This document shows positions 17,309-26,453 of a stretch of 64,000 nt of DNA, piece after piece. The stretch covers positions 24,077 to 88,076 of the forward strand of contig NZ_MQTZ01000001.1 of the NCBI RefSeq assembly GCF_001939115.1. The letters run 5' to 3'. A program made the translations under genes and the position numbers. The notes beneath the pieces were generated by a model. It did no database searches, was not told the DNA's origin, and worked only from the letters and a program-made list of their open reading frames with translations. This DNA comes from Leptolyngbya sp. 'hensonii'. Lineage in GTDB: Bacteria; Cyanobacteriota; Cyanobacteriia; GCF-001939115. Every line of letters begins with the position of its first letter. Position 1 is the stretch's first letter.

Positions 17309-18610
17309 TTATTGGAAAACACTTTCGCCGACGCTATTGAAGGCTGCCACCCTGTAAGTCGCATTGGGTGGGGCTTGCTGGTCCCGATATTCTAGAACGA
17401 CCTGGGGTGGCTTGGGGGCATCTCCAAAATTATGCCCCTGACCTTGAAGAGTCTGGATCAGGGCCTGATTGCGATAGATCCGAAACGATGGCAACCCATT
17501 TTCCAGATCCGGCATGAAATGCCATGTCACAACGGCTTCCGTGGCTCCAATTCTTGTAACCCGAACATCGGTGGGGGCAGCAGGTTTTTGAGTCGGAGAA
17601 ATTTTTCCTTTCGTGACATACTGCTGCCATTTACGGGCTGTTTCCTGATTGGGCAGCCAGGCCGCTTCCAAAGGATTCCCTTGATACTGAGGGATCGGGG
17701 CGATCGCATGGTTTTTGGGATCCCCTAACCAACCCTGGGTAGCCTCAACAGGGCGAAGGGGAGTCCCCGGAGCTGCCAGCCTTGCCGTCAGCATGGCATC
17801 CAGGTAAGGAATGGCAAGGAAACGAGTATCGCCTGCCTCATGGGCTGTGTTGGCTGCCACTGCATAGGTCCACAGTGCCCCTGCCTGGCGGTAACGACCA
17901 AAAACTTGCTGAGATGGTTTCAGGCAAAAGTCATTGTAGGGGTCCTTCTCTCCTTCCGTCCATAGCAGGGGGATGCCCAGAATCTGGCGATCGAGGCCCG
18001 ATGGGAAGGTATACCCACCACAGCGCACAGTCACAGCGGCGATCGTGCGCTCAGGATACTTTCTCACCATCTGGGTCACCCACTCAGCTCCGTTGGAGTG
18101 GCCCCAGAGTACCCAGGGAACCTGATCCAGTTCAGGATGGCCACTTTTCTGAGCGAAGGACTGTAGCGCTTTCAGGAAGGCTCTGCCAGAACCCCGATCG
18201 ATATAGCCCCAGTCATCACAGACCGGGTCACGGGTCGGGAATTTGGCAGCCATGAGCGCCAATTGATGCTTGACAGCCAGGGCCTGCCACTGCAGATCAT
18301 TAGCATGATTCAGACCTGCTTCAGCAGCCTCATCCCCACAGCCATGCAGTTTGAACAGCAGGCCACGGAGAATCGGCACCCCGGCAGGAACCCAGAGGCG
18401 ATACTCAGCAGATTTATACTGGTCCCCGCTGGCTGGGGGAATCGTCACTTCAGCGTAATCTCCAGGGAAGATGGGGAGGGTCGAATGGGTTGCGATGGCG
18501 GAGCGTTGAGGCAAGGGTTGAGGAACCCTTAATAACCACTGTTCCCAACCAAGGTAGAGCACAGGCACAATTAGCAGGATCAGCAGAAATCTCAGTTTTG
18601 ACTTAAACAT
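17309..18610 (-). CDS. Membrane-anchored alpha/beta-hydrolase with C-terminal FN3-like domain
   Basis: 433 aa. The N-terminus KSKLRFLLILLIVPVLYLGW is a signal peptide or anchor. Residues about 50-290 form an alpha/beta-hydrolase resembling the PHB depolymerase/feruloyl esterase group: LLFKLHGCGDEA oxyanion region, WVLWGHSNGAEW nucleophile elbow, a likely Asp in EGEKDPYNDF and a His in ANTAHEAGDT. Residues about 340-433 look like a fibronectin type III module (PAAPTDVRVTRIGATEAVVT to YRVAAFNSVGES). It starts 47 bp after the stop of the terminal NRPS gene and runs four bases from the pseudouridine synthase, so it may be co-transcribed with the biosynthetic cluster. The substrate is unknown. Confidence 0.7.
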   Translation of the reverse strand: MFKSKLRFLLILLIVPVLYLGWEQWLLRVPQPLPQRSAIATHSTLPIFPGDYAEVTIPPASGDQYKSAEYRLWVPAGVPILRGLLFKLHGCGDEAAEAGLNHANDLQWQALAVKHQLALMAAKFPTRDPVCDDWGYIDRGSGRAFLKALQSFAQKSGHPELDQVPWVLWGHSNGAEWVTQMVRKYPERTIAAVTVRCGGYTFPSGLDRQILGIPLLWTEGEKDPYNDFCLKPSQQVFGRYRQAGALWTYAVAANTAHEAGDTRFLAIPYLDAMLTARLAAPGTPLRPVEATQGWLGDPKNHAIAPIPQYQGNPLEAAWLPNQETARKWQQYVTKGKISPTQKPAAPTDVRVTRIGATEAVVTWHFMPDLENGLPSFRIYRNQALIQTLQGQGHNFGDAPKPPQVVLEYRDQQAPPNATYRVAAFNSVGESVFQ

Positions 18611-18657
18611 GAGGATGATGGAGAACTGAATACCTGTCTGGATTGACTTCTCTGGAT

Positions 18658-21600
18658 TTACTTCGGGACTGTGGGCGCAGATGGCATGGTTTTGTCCATC
18701 TCAGCTCTGATAATTTGCGCCATCTCCCTGGACTCCATAATCGAGGTGTGATGGCCTGGAATGGTATGAATCTCCAGACCTCCCTGGGCAATATCACTCC
18801 AGCCCTGCAAAGGTTCTCGCCTGTAGCCAGGGGGAACTTCCTGCGATCGGAACAGGGTGATCTGACCTGAGTAGGGTTTCGGAGAATAGGCTTTATGAAT
18901 TCGACTGTAGGACACTTCCAACTGCTTCAGGTTGCTGGAGACCGTATCCTCCATATCTCGCAGTTGAGCCGAGGGACTGTAAAAGGCCCAGGGAGAATGT
19001 TCTAGAATATACTGGCTGACACGGTTCATGCCCTGCTTCAGGGAGAACGATCGGGCCGCAGGTCGGGAAACTGGCTTTGCCTCCGGGGCAGATTCGGCTG
19101 TGGCCTGGGCAGGGGTCGGTCTGGACCCGTTTGATCGTTGCATCTTCTGCCAGAGCGCACCAGGGTCGGAGAAGGGACGCTTCTCCAGCCAGCGGGGAAA
19201 GCTGTACCGGACGGCATAAACCAGAGAGGACAGGAGCCGGGGGAAGGCAGGCAGCAAATGAATCCCATTAGGACCATAGCTATCAAACAGGGCCAGAAGC
19301 GCAACCTGCTCTCCCTGGGCCTGGAGTTGCTGGGCCATCTCTAGGGCGATGTTGCCGCCATTGGACAGGCCAGACAGATAATAGGGGCCATGGGGTTGAA
19401 TCGTGCGAATTTCCCGGACATAGTCGGCGGCGATTTCTTCCAGACGTTCCCGCAGGGGGGTGGGATCCCCTGCCAGTCCTCTGGCCTGTAAGCCGTAGAC
19501 TGGCTGATCAGGGTCTAAATTGAGGGCCAGCTTGCGATAAATTAAGACGTTGAAGCCACCCCCATGCATACAGAACAGGGGAGGTCTGTTCTCGCTCCCG
19601 GCCTGGATCTGGACCAGAGGAGACCAGACACTGGCCTGGCTGTCTTGACGAAGTAAATGGGCCAGTTGCTCGATCGTGGGCGCATTCAGCAGAACCGACA
19701 ACGGCAGCTTCTTCCCGCAGGTGGCTTCAATCTGGGCAAACAGGCGCACGGCCAGCAGAGAATCCCCTCCCAGATCAAAGAAATTATCCGTAACACTGAT
19801 GGGCTGCATCCCAAAGAGCTGTTCCCAAATTTGAGTCAACTGTTGCTCCAGTTCATCCCGGGATGGGGTGATGGTCTTCGCAGGTTGGATTTCCACCGCC
19901 TGACTGGCGTCAGGTAAACAGGTCCGATCGACCCTGCCCTCTGAGGTCAGAGGCAGGGCATCCAGGAAGACCACCCTAGAGGGCACCATCAAAAGGGGCA
20001 GTTTCTGCTTCAGGTAGCCCCGCACCTCTGAGATCGTGGCGGTGGACCCTGGATTCAACACCACATAGGCCACCAGGCTATCCTCCTGGGGTAGGCGGCC
20101 ATCGGCCAGGACCATCCCTTCCTGCACCTCAGGGTGCTGGCTGAGAATGGTTTCAATCCGGCCAAACTCAATGCGCCAATCTCGAATGATGACCTGTTGA
20201 TCCAGATCGCCAATTCGCTCCACATTCCCGTCTCGCAAATAGCGGACGAGGGTGCCAGTCCTGTACAGACGATCTCCGGGGATAGAGCTAAACGGATGGG
20301 GAATAAATTGCGCAGCCGTGCGATCGGGGCAATTGTGATAGCCCTGGGCCACCCCTTCTCCACTGACATACAATTCACCAGGCACCCCCAGGGGCACCAG
20401 TTGTTGCTGGCTGCTGAGAACGTAAATCTGGGTATTGGCCGCAGGCCGACCGATGGGGATGGCAGTACTGATATCCTCCAGGGCTGTAATTGGGTAGGAG
20501 CAGGTAAACCCGGCATTCCCGATCGTGGCGTAGGTGTGGATCAGCTTGCAGGCAGGCAGTTCTCGCAGCACCTTCTGCACCTGGGGCACGGAAAGGATGT
20601 CGCCACCAGTGAGGATGTGGCGCAAGGACTGCAACTGTCCCATCTGGGTATCCACCAGGCGGTGGAAAACGCGGGCAGGCAACCATACCGTCGTGGCCTG
20701 GTAATGCTGAATCCATTGCCCCAGATGTGCGGCGGGGGTCTCCGGTGGGACGATCGCCAAAGTAGCTCCCCGGAGCAGCCCGGTCCAGATTTCAAACCCT
20801 GCCATCAAGGAGGTCAGGGAACTGTGGTGCAGGAGAGTATCCTCTGCCGTTAGGTGGAGGGATTGAATCCCCTGAGTCAGACGCACCAGATTCCGATGGG
20901 TAAAGATGACCCCCGGAGTGAAGTCAGCCGAGTCGGTGGGGTAAAGCAGACAGGCAGGCTGCTCAGGGCCTAGGGTCGGGAAGTCAATAGCCTGAATGGG
21001 GAGGCTGGGTGGGGTGGCATCCAGCCCAAGGACTTTAACCCCAGAGGTACTCAACCTGGTTTCCCAACCAGTTCGAGTCAGTACGATCGTGGCTCCGGCA
21101 TGATCCAGAATCCGGCGTAACAGCTCTGGGGCACCGGACGAGGGGAGGGGTACATACACCCCCCCAGCCTGCAGGATGCCCAGTAGGGCAATCACTGCTT
21201 CAGGGGAAGGGTCCAGCCATACCCCCACCGTGCCGCCGGGTTGCAAACCCAGCTCCAGAAGCTCCCGGGTTAGTTGGTTAGCCCGCTGCTCCAGTTCCTG
21301 ATAGGTGAATTGCCGGGTATCTGTCACCAGGGCGATGGCCTCAGGCGTGGCCTCCACCTGGGCCGCAATGTAGGCAGGCAAGGCCCGATCGACCGGCTCA
21401 GGGGATTGGGTCTGATTCCAGTCCACCTGCTGTTGTTGTTGCTCGGCAGGGGTGAGGAGGGGCAGATCCAGGACTCGCTGATCAGGGTTGGCGACAATCC
21501 CTTCCAGCAAGCTCTGGAAATGGTCCATCATACGAGAGGCGGTGCTGGGAGCGAACAGGTCGGCATTGTAATCAAAGACAGCACCCAGACCCTGAACCTG

Positions 21601-23007
21601 CTCCCGCATGACCAGAATCAGATCAAACTTGGTTTTACCGTGGTAAATATAGCCAAATAACGAGTCGATCTGCAGGTCAGGAAGATGGATGGAAGACATG
21701 CCCCGGCCATTGGTCCAGGGTGGATTCAGGGCGAATTTAATTTGAAACAGGGGCGATCGACTCTGGTTTTGCTCCGGGCGCAATTCCTCCACCAGTTTCT
21801 CAAAGGGTAAATCCTGATGGGCATAAGCTTCCAGGGCTTCATCTTTAACGTGGCTGAGCAAGTCTCGGAAGGTGGGATTCCCAGCAAAGCTGGTCCGCAA
21901 CAGCAAGGTGCCCGAAAAGAATCCGATCAGCTTCTCGGTTTCCATCTGGTTACGGCCAGCATTTGTAAAGCTGATCAGAATGTCTTCCTGGCCGGAGTAG
22001 CGATAGAGCAGGGTTTCAAAAGTGGCCAGCAGGGTCATGAACAGGGTGCTGCCCAGTTGCTGACTCAGGGCTAACAGCTTGCCATGCAAATCAAGGGAGA
22101 ACATGCGGGGGCAACGATCGCCCCGATAGGTCTGGAGCGGAGGCCGGGGATAATCTGTGGGGAGCTGGATCGCAGCCAGATTCCCACTCAACTGCTTTTT
22201 CCAGTAGGCCAGTTGCGCTTCCAGCACCTCTCCCTGCAACCATTCCCGCTGCCATTGGGCAAAATCCCCATACTGGATGGGCAACTCTGGTAACGGAGAG
22301 GGTTCGCCCGCCAGAAAAGCGGCATAAAGGCTGGTCAGCTCCTGGTAGAAGACATCCGAGGAGGCCCCATCTCCCGTAATACAGTGCAGACACCAGATGA
22401 ACAGGGAGTCGGTATCCGTCAGCCGGAACAGCTTGACATGCAACATGGGCCCATTGTGCAGATCGAAGGGCTGTCGGGCCAGGGCTGTGGCCCGCCGATG
22501 GGCCTCCTGATCCCGCTCCTCTGCTGGCCACGATCGCAGGTCATCGATCGGCACCGTCACGGGCATGGGGGGCGCGATCGCCTGCAGGGGCTCCCCTTCG
22601 ACCAGGGGGAAGGTGGTCCGGAGGATCTCATGGCGACGCACCATCTCGCTGAGGCTGCGCTCCAGCACAGGCACATCCACCTGTCCTGTCAGCCGCAAAA
22701 CGACGGGCATGTTATTCGCTGAACTCTCGGGTTCGAACTGATGCAGCAGCCAGAACCGCTTCTGGGCAAAGGAGAGGGGAGCTGTGCCCTGGCGGGCTAA
22801 GGGAACCAAGGGGGGCCGCTGGGCCTGGGAGGCTGTATTGAGCTGTTGCAAAAAGTTCAGGATATCTGTCTTGCGAGCTTTTAACTCCGTCAGCAACTCT
22901 GGTGTCATCGTCCCTTCCGGAGCCCGATAGCGGAGCCGATCTCCCTCTAGCCAGAGCTTGATATCAAGCTGGCGCAGTTCAGATAGGAATTGATCCAGGG
23001 TTTTCAT
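18658..23007 (-). CDS. NRPS: TubC docking - C* - A* - PCP - TE (degenerate C and A domains)
   Basis: 1449 aa, starting in the stop codon of the previous NRPS gene (ATGA). Residues 1-60 are a TubC-type N-terminal docking domain (LSELRQLDIKLWLEGDRLRY). A condensation domain follows (about 70-510) whose HHxxxDG motif reads HCITGDG, so the catalytic second His is Cys. The adenylation-like region (about 535-1030) has lost A3 (YPTDSADFTPG), the A4 Asp, A5 (HTYATIGNAG), the A7 Asp (YRTGTL) and the A10 Lys (EGRVDR). The PCP is intact (LGGDSLL, about 1080). The terminal thioesterase keeps Ser (GLSNGG), Asp (LALFDSYG) and His (IPGHHTS). It is probably a release module that cannot add its own residue. 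The frame is uninterrupted, so this is not simple decay. Confidence 0.9.
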   Translation of the reverse strand: MKTLDQFLSELRQLDIKLWLEGDRLRYRAPEGTMTPELLTELKARKTDILNFLQQLNTASQAQRPPLVPLARQGTAPLSFAQKRFWLLHQFEPESSANNMPVVLRLTGQVDVPVLERSLSEMVRRHEILRTTFPLVEGEPLQAIAPPMPVTVPIDDLRSWPAEERDQEAHRRATALARQPFDLHNGPMLHVKLFRLTDTDSLFIWCLHCITGDGASSDVFYQELTSLYAAFLAGEPSPLPELPIQYGDFAQWQREWLQGEVLEAQLAYWKKQLSGNLAAIQLPTDYPRPPLQTYRGDRCPRMFSLDLHGKLLALSQQLGSTLFMTLLATFETLLYRYSGQEDILISFTNAGRNQMETEKLIGFFSGTLLLRTSFAGNPTFRDLLSHVKDEALEAYAHQDLPFEKLVEELRPEQNQSRSPLFQIKFALNPPWTNGRGMSSIHLPDLQIDSLFGYIYHGKTKFDLILVMREQVQGLGAVFDYNADLFAPSTASRMMDHFQSLLEGIVANPDQRVLDLPLLTPAEQQQQQVDWNQTQSPEPVDRALPAYIAAQVEATPEAIALVTDTRQFTYQELEQRANQLTRELLELGLQPGGTVGVWLDPSPEAVIALLGILQAGGVYVPLPSSGAPELLRRILDHAGATIVLTRTGWETRLSTSGVKVLGLDATPPSLPIQAIDFPTLGPEQPACLLYPTDSADFTPGVIFTHRNLVRLTQGIQSLHLTAEDTLLHHSSLTSLMAGFEIWTGLLRGATLAIVPPETPAAHLGQWIQHYQATTVWLPARVFHRLVDTQMGQLQSLRHILTGGDILSVPQVQKVLRELPACKLIHTYATIGNAGFTCSYPITALEDISTAIPIGRPAANTQIYVLSSQQQLVPLGVPGELYVSGEGVAQGYHNCPDRTAAQFIPHPFSSIPGDRLYRTGTLVRYLRDGNVERIGDLDQQVIIRDWRIEFGRIETILSQHPEVQEGMVLADGRLPQEDSLVAYVVLNPGSTATISEVRGYLKQKLPLLMVPSRVVFLDALPLTSEGRVDRTCLPDASQAVEIQPAKTITPSRDELEQQLTQIWEQLFGMQPISVTDNFFDLGGDSLLAVRLFAQIEATCGKKLPLSVLLNAPTIEQLAHLLRQDSQASVWSPLVQIQAGSENRPPLFCMHGGGFNVLIYRKLALNLDPDQPVYGLQARGLAGDPTPLRERLEEIAADYVREIRTIQPHGPYYLSGLSNGGNIALEMAQQLQAQGEQVALLALFDSYGPNGIHLLPAFPRLLSSLVYAVRYSFPRWLEKRPFSDPGALWQKMQRSNGSRPTPAQATAESAPEAKPVSRPAARSFSLKQGMNRVSQYILEHSPWAFYSPSAQLRDMEDTVSSNLKQLEVSYSRIHKAYSPKPYSGQITLFRSQEVPPGYRREPLQGWSDIAQGGLEIHTIPGHHTSIMESREMAQIIRAEMDKTMPSAPTVPK

Positions 23008-26000
23008 AACTCTCCCTCATCATAGTTACTGGCGGCGCTATCGGAGGGCGGTGGGGCGCTTTGAGTCACCCAGCGCAGGGTTTCCACCCGATCGGCCAAT
23101 TCAGCCACGGTGGGAGCCTCAAACAGCGCTCGCAGGGGTAGATCCACAGAGAAGAGCTGACGCAACCGGGCCAGCACCTGGGTTCCCAGCAGGGAATATC
23201 CACCCAACTCAAAGAAATTATCATGAATCCCGACCCGTTCCAGTTTAAGGATCTGAGCCCAAACTGTTGCCGTTTGCTCCTCGACCGGATTGCGGGGAGC
23301 CACATAACTGGCTGCCAGATCAGCCCGCAGGGTATCGGGGGCGGGGAGCGATCGTCGATCCACCTTGCCGCTGGGGGTCAGGGGCATCTTTTCCAGCAGC
23401 ACGAATGCCGTAGGCAGCATATATTCCGGTAGCTTCTGCTTCAGGAAACTGCGCAGTTCACTGCTGGGAACCTCCTGGGTCGGATTCAAAACCGCATAAG
23501 CGACCAGACGCTTATCCCCTGGCACATCTTCCCGGATAGCAGCCACCGCATCCCGCACAGCAGGATGTTGACTCAGGGCAGCTTCCAGCTCCCCTAATTC
23601 AATCCGGAACCCCCGCACCTTAACCTGGTTGTCAATCCGGCCCAGGAACTCAATGTTGCCATCGGGTAGATAGCGGGCCAAGTCTCCCGTCTTGTAGAGG
23701 CGGGCACCGGGCTGCTGGCTGAAGGGATGGGGAATGAACTTTTCAGCCGTAAGTTCGGGCCGATGAATATAGCCTCGGATGGCATCATCCACGGCCACGC
23801 ACAGTTCCCCCGCCACCCCAATGGGCACGAGCTGCAGTTGGGGATTCAGCAGGTAAACCTGGGTGTTGGCGATCGGGCGTCCGATCGGGGGCAGGGGCAT
23901 CCAGGTCTTGGGATGACTCGGCAGGGTAAAGGAGGTGACCACATGGGTCTCAGAGGGACCATAGTGGTTGTATAGGGTGCAGTCCGGCAATTGACTGAAC
24001 CAGTTGGCGATCGAGCGGGTGATCTGCAATTGCTCCCCTGCCGTGATCACTTCCCGCAGGCTGGCGGGGGCAATCCCCCGGCTATCTGCAACTTCGGCCA
24101 GGTGCTGCAACCCGATAAACGGCAGGAACAACCGTTCGATCTCCTGCTCATTCAGGAAGCGCAGCAACTCAACCGCATCCTTGCGGGTATCCTCTGAAAT
24201 CAGCACCAAAGTCCCCCCAGCGGACCAGGTGGAGAAGATTTCCTGGAAAGACACATCAAAACTGACGGGGGTAAATTGTACAGTCTTGGCCCCCACAGAC
24301 AGGGCAGATTGTTGCAACTGCCAGTGCAGCAGATTGACCAGAAGCCGGTGATTCAGGGAAACCCCCTTCGGTTTGCCCGTTGACCCGGATGTGTAGATGA
24401 CATAGGCCAGATGCTCTGGCTGGGTCTGGGAGGTGGGATTAGCCGGACTCTGCTGGGCGATCGTCTCCCACTGAGTATCCAGACAGAGCACCTGAGCCTG
24501 GGTAGGGGGGAGGGAGGTCAGCAGACCTTGCTGGGTCAACAGGACCGGAGCCTGGGAGTCTTCCAGCATCAGGGCTAGCCGTTCCTGGGGATAGGTCGGG
24601 TCTAGGGGGACGTAGGCTCCCCCCGCCTTCAAAATCCCCAGCAGCCCCACAACCAGTTCGAGCGATCGCTCCAGACAAATCCCAACCAGCACATTGGGGC
24701 CAACCCCCAGACTGCGGAGGTGGTGAGCCAGATGGTTGGCCCGCTGGTTCAGCTCTTGGTAGGTAAGTTGCTGATGATCAAAGATCGCAGCGACAGCAGC
24801 AGGTGTTCGCTCTGCCTGGGCTTCAACGAGTTGATGAATACTGAGGTGATTGGGATAGGGGGTTTCCGTTTGCTGCCACTGGGCCAGGAGATCTTGTTCT
24901 GGAGCAGGCAGCAGGGGCAGACAGCCAATCTGCTGATCCGGGTGAGCCACAATACTGCGCAACAGGGTTTCAAATTCCTGGGCATGGCGATCGATGGTCG
25001 CCTCATCAAACAGATTGGTGTTGTACTGCCACTCCAGCACCAGTTTATGTTTGAATTCTGTGACATTCACATACAATTCAAAGTTTTCATAGGCCCGTGG
25101 ATTCGAGAAAACCTCAGCCTGGAGACCGGCGAAGGGCAGGCGATCGCCCTCCAGCCCCTGATCCAGGTTGAAAATGACCGATACCAGGGGAATGCGGCTG
25201 GGATCACGGGGGAGGGTAAGTTTCTGCAGCAGACTGCCGAAGGTGAATTGCTGGTTATCGTAAGCGTCCAGAATATCTGGCTTGCGACGCTTCAGATAAT
25301 CGCTGAAGGATTGATGGCCATCGATCTGGCTGCGGATGGGGAGGAGGTTGACACAATGCCCCACCAGACTGTATTGACCGCTGCCAGCCTGTCCCGCTGC
25401 AGGGACACCCACCACACAATCCTCCTGACCCGTCAGGCGATGGAGAAAGACCTCGAAACTAGCCAGGATGGTTGACATGAAGCTACATCCCAGTTGGGTC
25501 CCTAATTGCTTCAGGCTGGTCATCAGGGTCCCATCCAGGGTATAGTCTCGCCGATCGGCAACAAAGGTCCGGAAAGAGGGGCGGGGCCGATCGGTAGGCA
25601 GATCCAACACGGGCACTGCGCCAGCAAACTGCCGCAGCCAGTAAGCTTCTGTGGCCAGGGCCTCCTCACTGCCAGCCTCTGCCTGTAACTGCAGGGCATA
25701 CTCACTCAGCCGATCGGGATCCTCCAGGTCAGCGGCTTCCCCAGTGGTTAAGGCGCTGTAGAGGCGACCCAGATCGGGAATCAAAACCCCCCAGGACCAA
25801 CCATCACAGATAATGTGGTGGGCTGTGAGGATCACCCAATAATCCTGAGCCTGTAACTGCAAAACCTGAGCTCGAAACAGGGGGCCATGCTCCAGATCAA
25901 AGGGTGTGGTAACCGCCTGCCGTAACAGGCTCTTCATTTTGCTGTCCTGTTCTGCCGAGGACAGGGCCGACAGATCAGACTCAACCACCGGAATATCCAG

Positions 26001-26297
26001 GGTGTCATGGATACAGAGGTTATTCCCATCAGGACTGATCGTGGTCCGGAGTGCTTCATGGCGCAGGACGAGTTGCTGCACAGCCTGTTGCAGCAGCGTT
26101 ACATCCAGTGGCCCCCGCAAACGGAGAGAGACAGACTCGTTGTATGCACAATTGGCATCCTCCCCTAAGCGCACCGATGCCCAAATTTCTTTCTGGGGCT
26201 CAGTAGCAGGAGCTGTCAGTAGAATATCTCCTCCGGCAAAAGGGTCAAAATCAACAGCTGTAAAAGTAGCAGGTTGATCTAACGGCAAAGCACTCAT
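23004..26297 (-). CDS. NRPS module C-A-PCP, predicted proline-activating
   Basis: 1097 aa from the ATG at 26297 (AGAGG six bases upstream). The condensation domain (about 25-480) has an intact AHHIICDGWS. The adenylation domain (about 500-1000) has an intact A3 YTSGSTGKPKG, A5 YNHYGPSETH, A7 YKTGDL and A10 SGKVDR. Reading the pocket positions from FDVSFQEI, LFLPF, VITAG and NHYGPSETHVV gives D-V-Q-F-I-A-H-V-V-K, very close to the established proline code. The PCP carries LGGYSLLG. The C-terminal tail is short and acidic (SNYDEGEL), consistent with a docking peptide for the TubC domain of the next protein, whose start codon overlaps this stop. It would add L-proline to the chain arriving from the PKS-aminotransferase protein. 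Confidence 0.93.
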   Translation of the reverse strand: MSALPLDQPATFTAVDFDPFAGGDILLTAPATEPQKEIWASVRLGEDANCAYNESVSLRLRGPLDVTLLQQAVQQLVLRHEALRTTISPDGNNLCIHDTLDIPVVESDLSALSSAEQDSKMKSLLRQAVTTPFDLEHGPLFRAQVLQLQAQDYWVILTAHHIICDGWSWGVLIPDLGRLYSALTTGEAADLEDPDRLSEYALQLQAEAGSEEALATEAYWLRQFAGAVPVLDLPTDRPRPSFRTFVADRRDYTLDGTLMTSLKQLGTQLGCSFMSTILASFEVFLHRLTGQEDCVVGVPAAGQAGSGQYSLVGHCVNLLPIRSQIDGHQSFSDYLKRRKPDILDAYDNQQFTFGSLLQKLTLPRDPSRIPLVSVIFNLDQGLEGDRLPFAGLQAEVFSNPRAYENFELYVNVTEFKHKLVLEWQYNTNLFDEATIDRHAQEFETLLRSIVAHPDQQIGCLPLLPAPEQDLLAQWQQTETPYPNHLSIHQLVEAQAERTPAAVAAIFDHQQLTYQELNQRANHLAHHLRSLGVGPNVLVGICLERSLELVVGLLGILKAGGAYVPLDPTYPQERLALMLEDSQAPVLLTQQGLLTSLPPTQAQVLCLDTQWETIAQQSPANPTSQTQPEHLAYVIYTSGSTGKPKGVSLNHRLLVNLLHWQLQQSALSVGAKTVQFTPVSFDVSFQEIFSTWSAGGTLVLISEDTRKDAVELLRFLNEQEIERLFLPFIGLQHLAEVADSRGIAPASLREVITAGEQLQITRSIANWFSQLPDCTLYNHYGPSETHVVTSFTLPSHPKTWMPLPPIGRPIANTQVYLLNPQLQLVPIGVAGELCVAVDDAIRGYIHRPELTAEKFIPHPFSQQPGARLYKTGDLARYLPDGNIEFLGRIDNQVKVRGFRIELGELEAALSQHPAVRDAVAAIREDVPGDKRLVAYAVLNPTQEVPSSELRSFLKQKLPEYMLPTAFVLLEKMPLTPSGKVDRRSLPAPDTLRADLAASYVAPRNPVEEQTATVWAQILKLERVGIHDNFFELGGYSLLGTQVLARLRQLFSVDLPLRALFEAPTVAELADRVETLRWVTQSAPPPSDSAASNYDEGEL

Positions 26298-26405
26298 AAT
26301 TGACCTCTGATTTGGCAATGTCCACAGCAGTGAAGTGCAGTGGGGGTTTGAATCGCATGAGTTAAAGGAGCTTTTAGGGATTCAGGGGGGAATCGCTGCC
26401 CTGAA

Positions 26406-26434
26406 CCGCAGAACCGGAAGGACAGGTTCTGCCG
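26406..26434. promoter_or_regulatory. Hairpin between the methyltransferase and the second NRPS gene
   Basis: GCAGAACC-N9-GGTTCTGC (26408-26432) is a perfect 8-bp-arm inverted repeat in the 157-bp gap of an otherwise tightly packed operon. It is followed by no T-run in the sense direction, so an mRNA-stability or attenuation structure is more likely than a strong terminator. Confidence 0.4.
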
Positions 26435-26453
26435 CTTTGGGGGCAATGTCAGA

